Made by a program: the position numbers and the translations under genes. 6,495 bases of DNA, taken from S010-17 sp036478895 (GTDB taxonomy: Bacteria > Bacteroidota > Bacteroidia > Flavobacteriales > Flavobacteriaceae). The stretch's first letter is position 1, and every line of letters begins with the position of its first letter. The notes below the pieces were generated by a model that was not told where the DNA came from, searched no databases, and was given only the letters and a program-made list of their open reading frames with translations. The stretch spans positions 1-6,495 of the forward strand of contig JAZGEV010000064.1 in assembly GCA_036478895.1 (NCBI GenBank). Direction: 5' to 3'. Of the stretch, positions 5,951 to 6,495 are shown piece by piece.

Positions 5951-6495
5951 ATGAAAACAAAAACTACTTTTTCAACAATGCTATTTCTTCTTCTTATTTC
6001 CTTTAATTTAAAAGCACAAGTTATTATTAACGAAACTTTTGATGGGAACACAATTCCTTCGGGCTGGGTAACAACCATTCAAAATGGAGGTGAAGGAATC
6101 CAATTATGGGAGTTTGGTACTTTAGATATGCCAGGGTCAACTAATGGTTTTACAACCAATGCAGCTATTTTTGATGATGATGCGGTAGGTGATACGTTAA
6201 ACAGGAATGCCGCTTGGTTATCGTTTGGAGCATTAGACGTAACAGGTTATTTAAATAATGATTTAATTCTTTCATATGATTATGCTCTAGAAGTCTTTAC
6301 TTCAGAAATTTTAAAAGTAGCATTATGGGATAGCAGTACTGGTTCTTGGTTTGAAATTGAGTTGTATAATACCGATACTCCAGTTACGAATGTTAGTATT
6401 AATTTAATTCCAATTTTTCAAGCAAATCCTGGTATAGATACATCACAATTGTATGTTGGTTTTTTCTACGATGATGTAACAGGTTCTTGGGGTTA
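5951..6495 (+). CDS. Secreted protein with jelly-roll-like N-terminal domain, 5' part (runs off right edge)
   Basis: 181 complete codons with no stop before the window ends. A signal peptide (MKTK, then MLFLLLISF, cleavage after LKA before QVII) leads into a domain paralogous to residues 21-188 of the preceding T9SS protein: ETFDGNTIPSGW matches EDFNGTTQPSGW, GFTTNAAIFDDD matches DFTTNAAIFNDP, and FFYDDVTGSWG matches VVFDDVDGSNGWG. The window stops inside this last motif. The start at 5951 has the same AAAATTATGAAA context as the gene at 2967. By analogy the missing part should include PPC-like repeats and a T9SS sorting domain, but neither is visible. The gene follows a terminator and so is probably transcribed separately. 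It is a tandem paralogue and likely shares the role and export route of its neighbour. Confidence 0.88.
   Translation, partial: MKTKTTFSTMLFLLLISFNLKAQVIINETFDGNTIPSGWVTTIQNGGEGIQLWEFGTLDMPGSTNGFTTNAAIFDDDAVGDTLNRNAAWLSFGALDVTGYLNNDLILSYDYALEVFTSEILKVALWDSSTGSWFEIELYNTDTPVTNVSINLIPIFQANPGIDTSQLYVGFFYDDVTGSWG

Noticed and set aside
1..6495. CRISPR array or bacterial gasdermin gene linked to the CHAT protease
   Set aside because: I searched for both because CHAT proteases occur with them; no regularly spaced repeats and no gasdermin-like gene are visible here.

Overview
The window looks like chromosomal DNA from a marine or environmental flavobacterium (Bacteroidota, probably Flavobacteriaceae). 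The evidence is strongly AT-rich DNA, a type IX secretion (T9SS) C-terminal sorting domain, signal peptides cleaved just before Gln, A-rich leaders without Shine-Dalgarno sequences, and an intergenic repeat of a kind I recall from flavobacterial genomes. I see no tRNA, rRNA, insertion sequence, integrase or CRISPR array.

Layout from left to right. (1) Positions 1-1386, plus strand: the 3' part of a CHAT-domain (caspase-like) protease gene. A coiled-coil linker precedes the CHAT domain, and one membrane helix closes the protein; its start lies outside the window. (2) Positions 1387-1558: a convergent intergenic gap with a small REP-like inverted repeat. (3) Positions 1559-2287 and 2293-2844, minus strand: a two-gene operon, ECF-like sigma factor first, then a single-pass membrane protein with an anti-sigma-like N-terminus and a TPR C-terminus. 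(4) Positions 2845-2966: a 122-bp divergent control region with TGTTAACA near its centre. (5) Positions 2967-3515, plus: a small exported protein of unknown function. (6) Positions 3696-5816, plus: a 706-residue T9SS cargo protein. (7) A rho-independent terminator at 5858-5894. (8) Position 5951 to the right edge, plus: the 5' part of a second secreted protein whose N-terminal domain is paralogous to that of gene 6.

Working model (inference). The locus reads as a surface-signalling module: a CHAT protease, a sigma factor, a membrane-bound TPR regulator of that sigma factor, and exported or surface proteins that may be its output. By charge distribution, both the CHAT domain and the TPR domain of the regulator should lie in the periplasm, so the protease could reach the regulator. 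The gene set recalls the type III-E CRISPR effector, in which a TPR-CHAT protease cleaves Csx30 and so frees an ECF sigma factor; here no CRISPR component is visible. The sequence ATGTTAACAAT, or a one-base variant, lies 50-90 bp before all three exported-protein genes and is a candidate shared control element.
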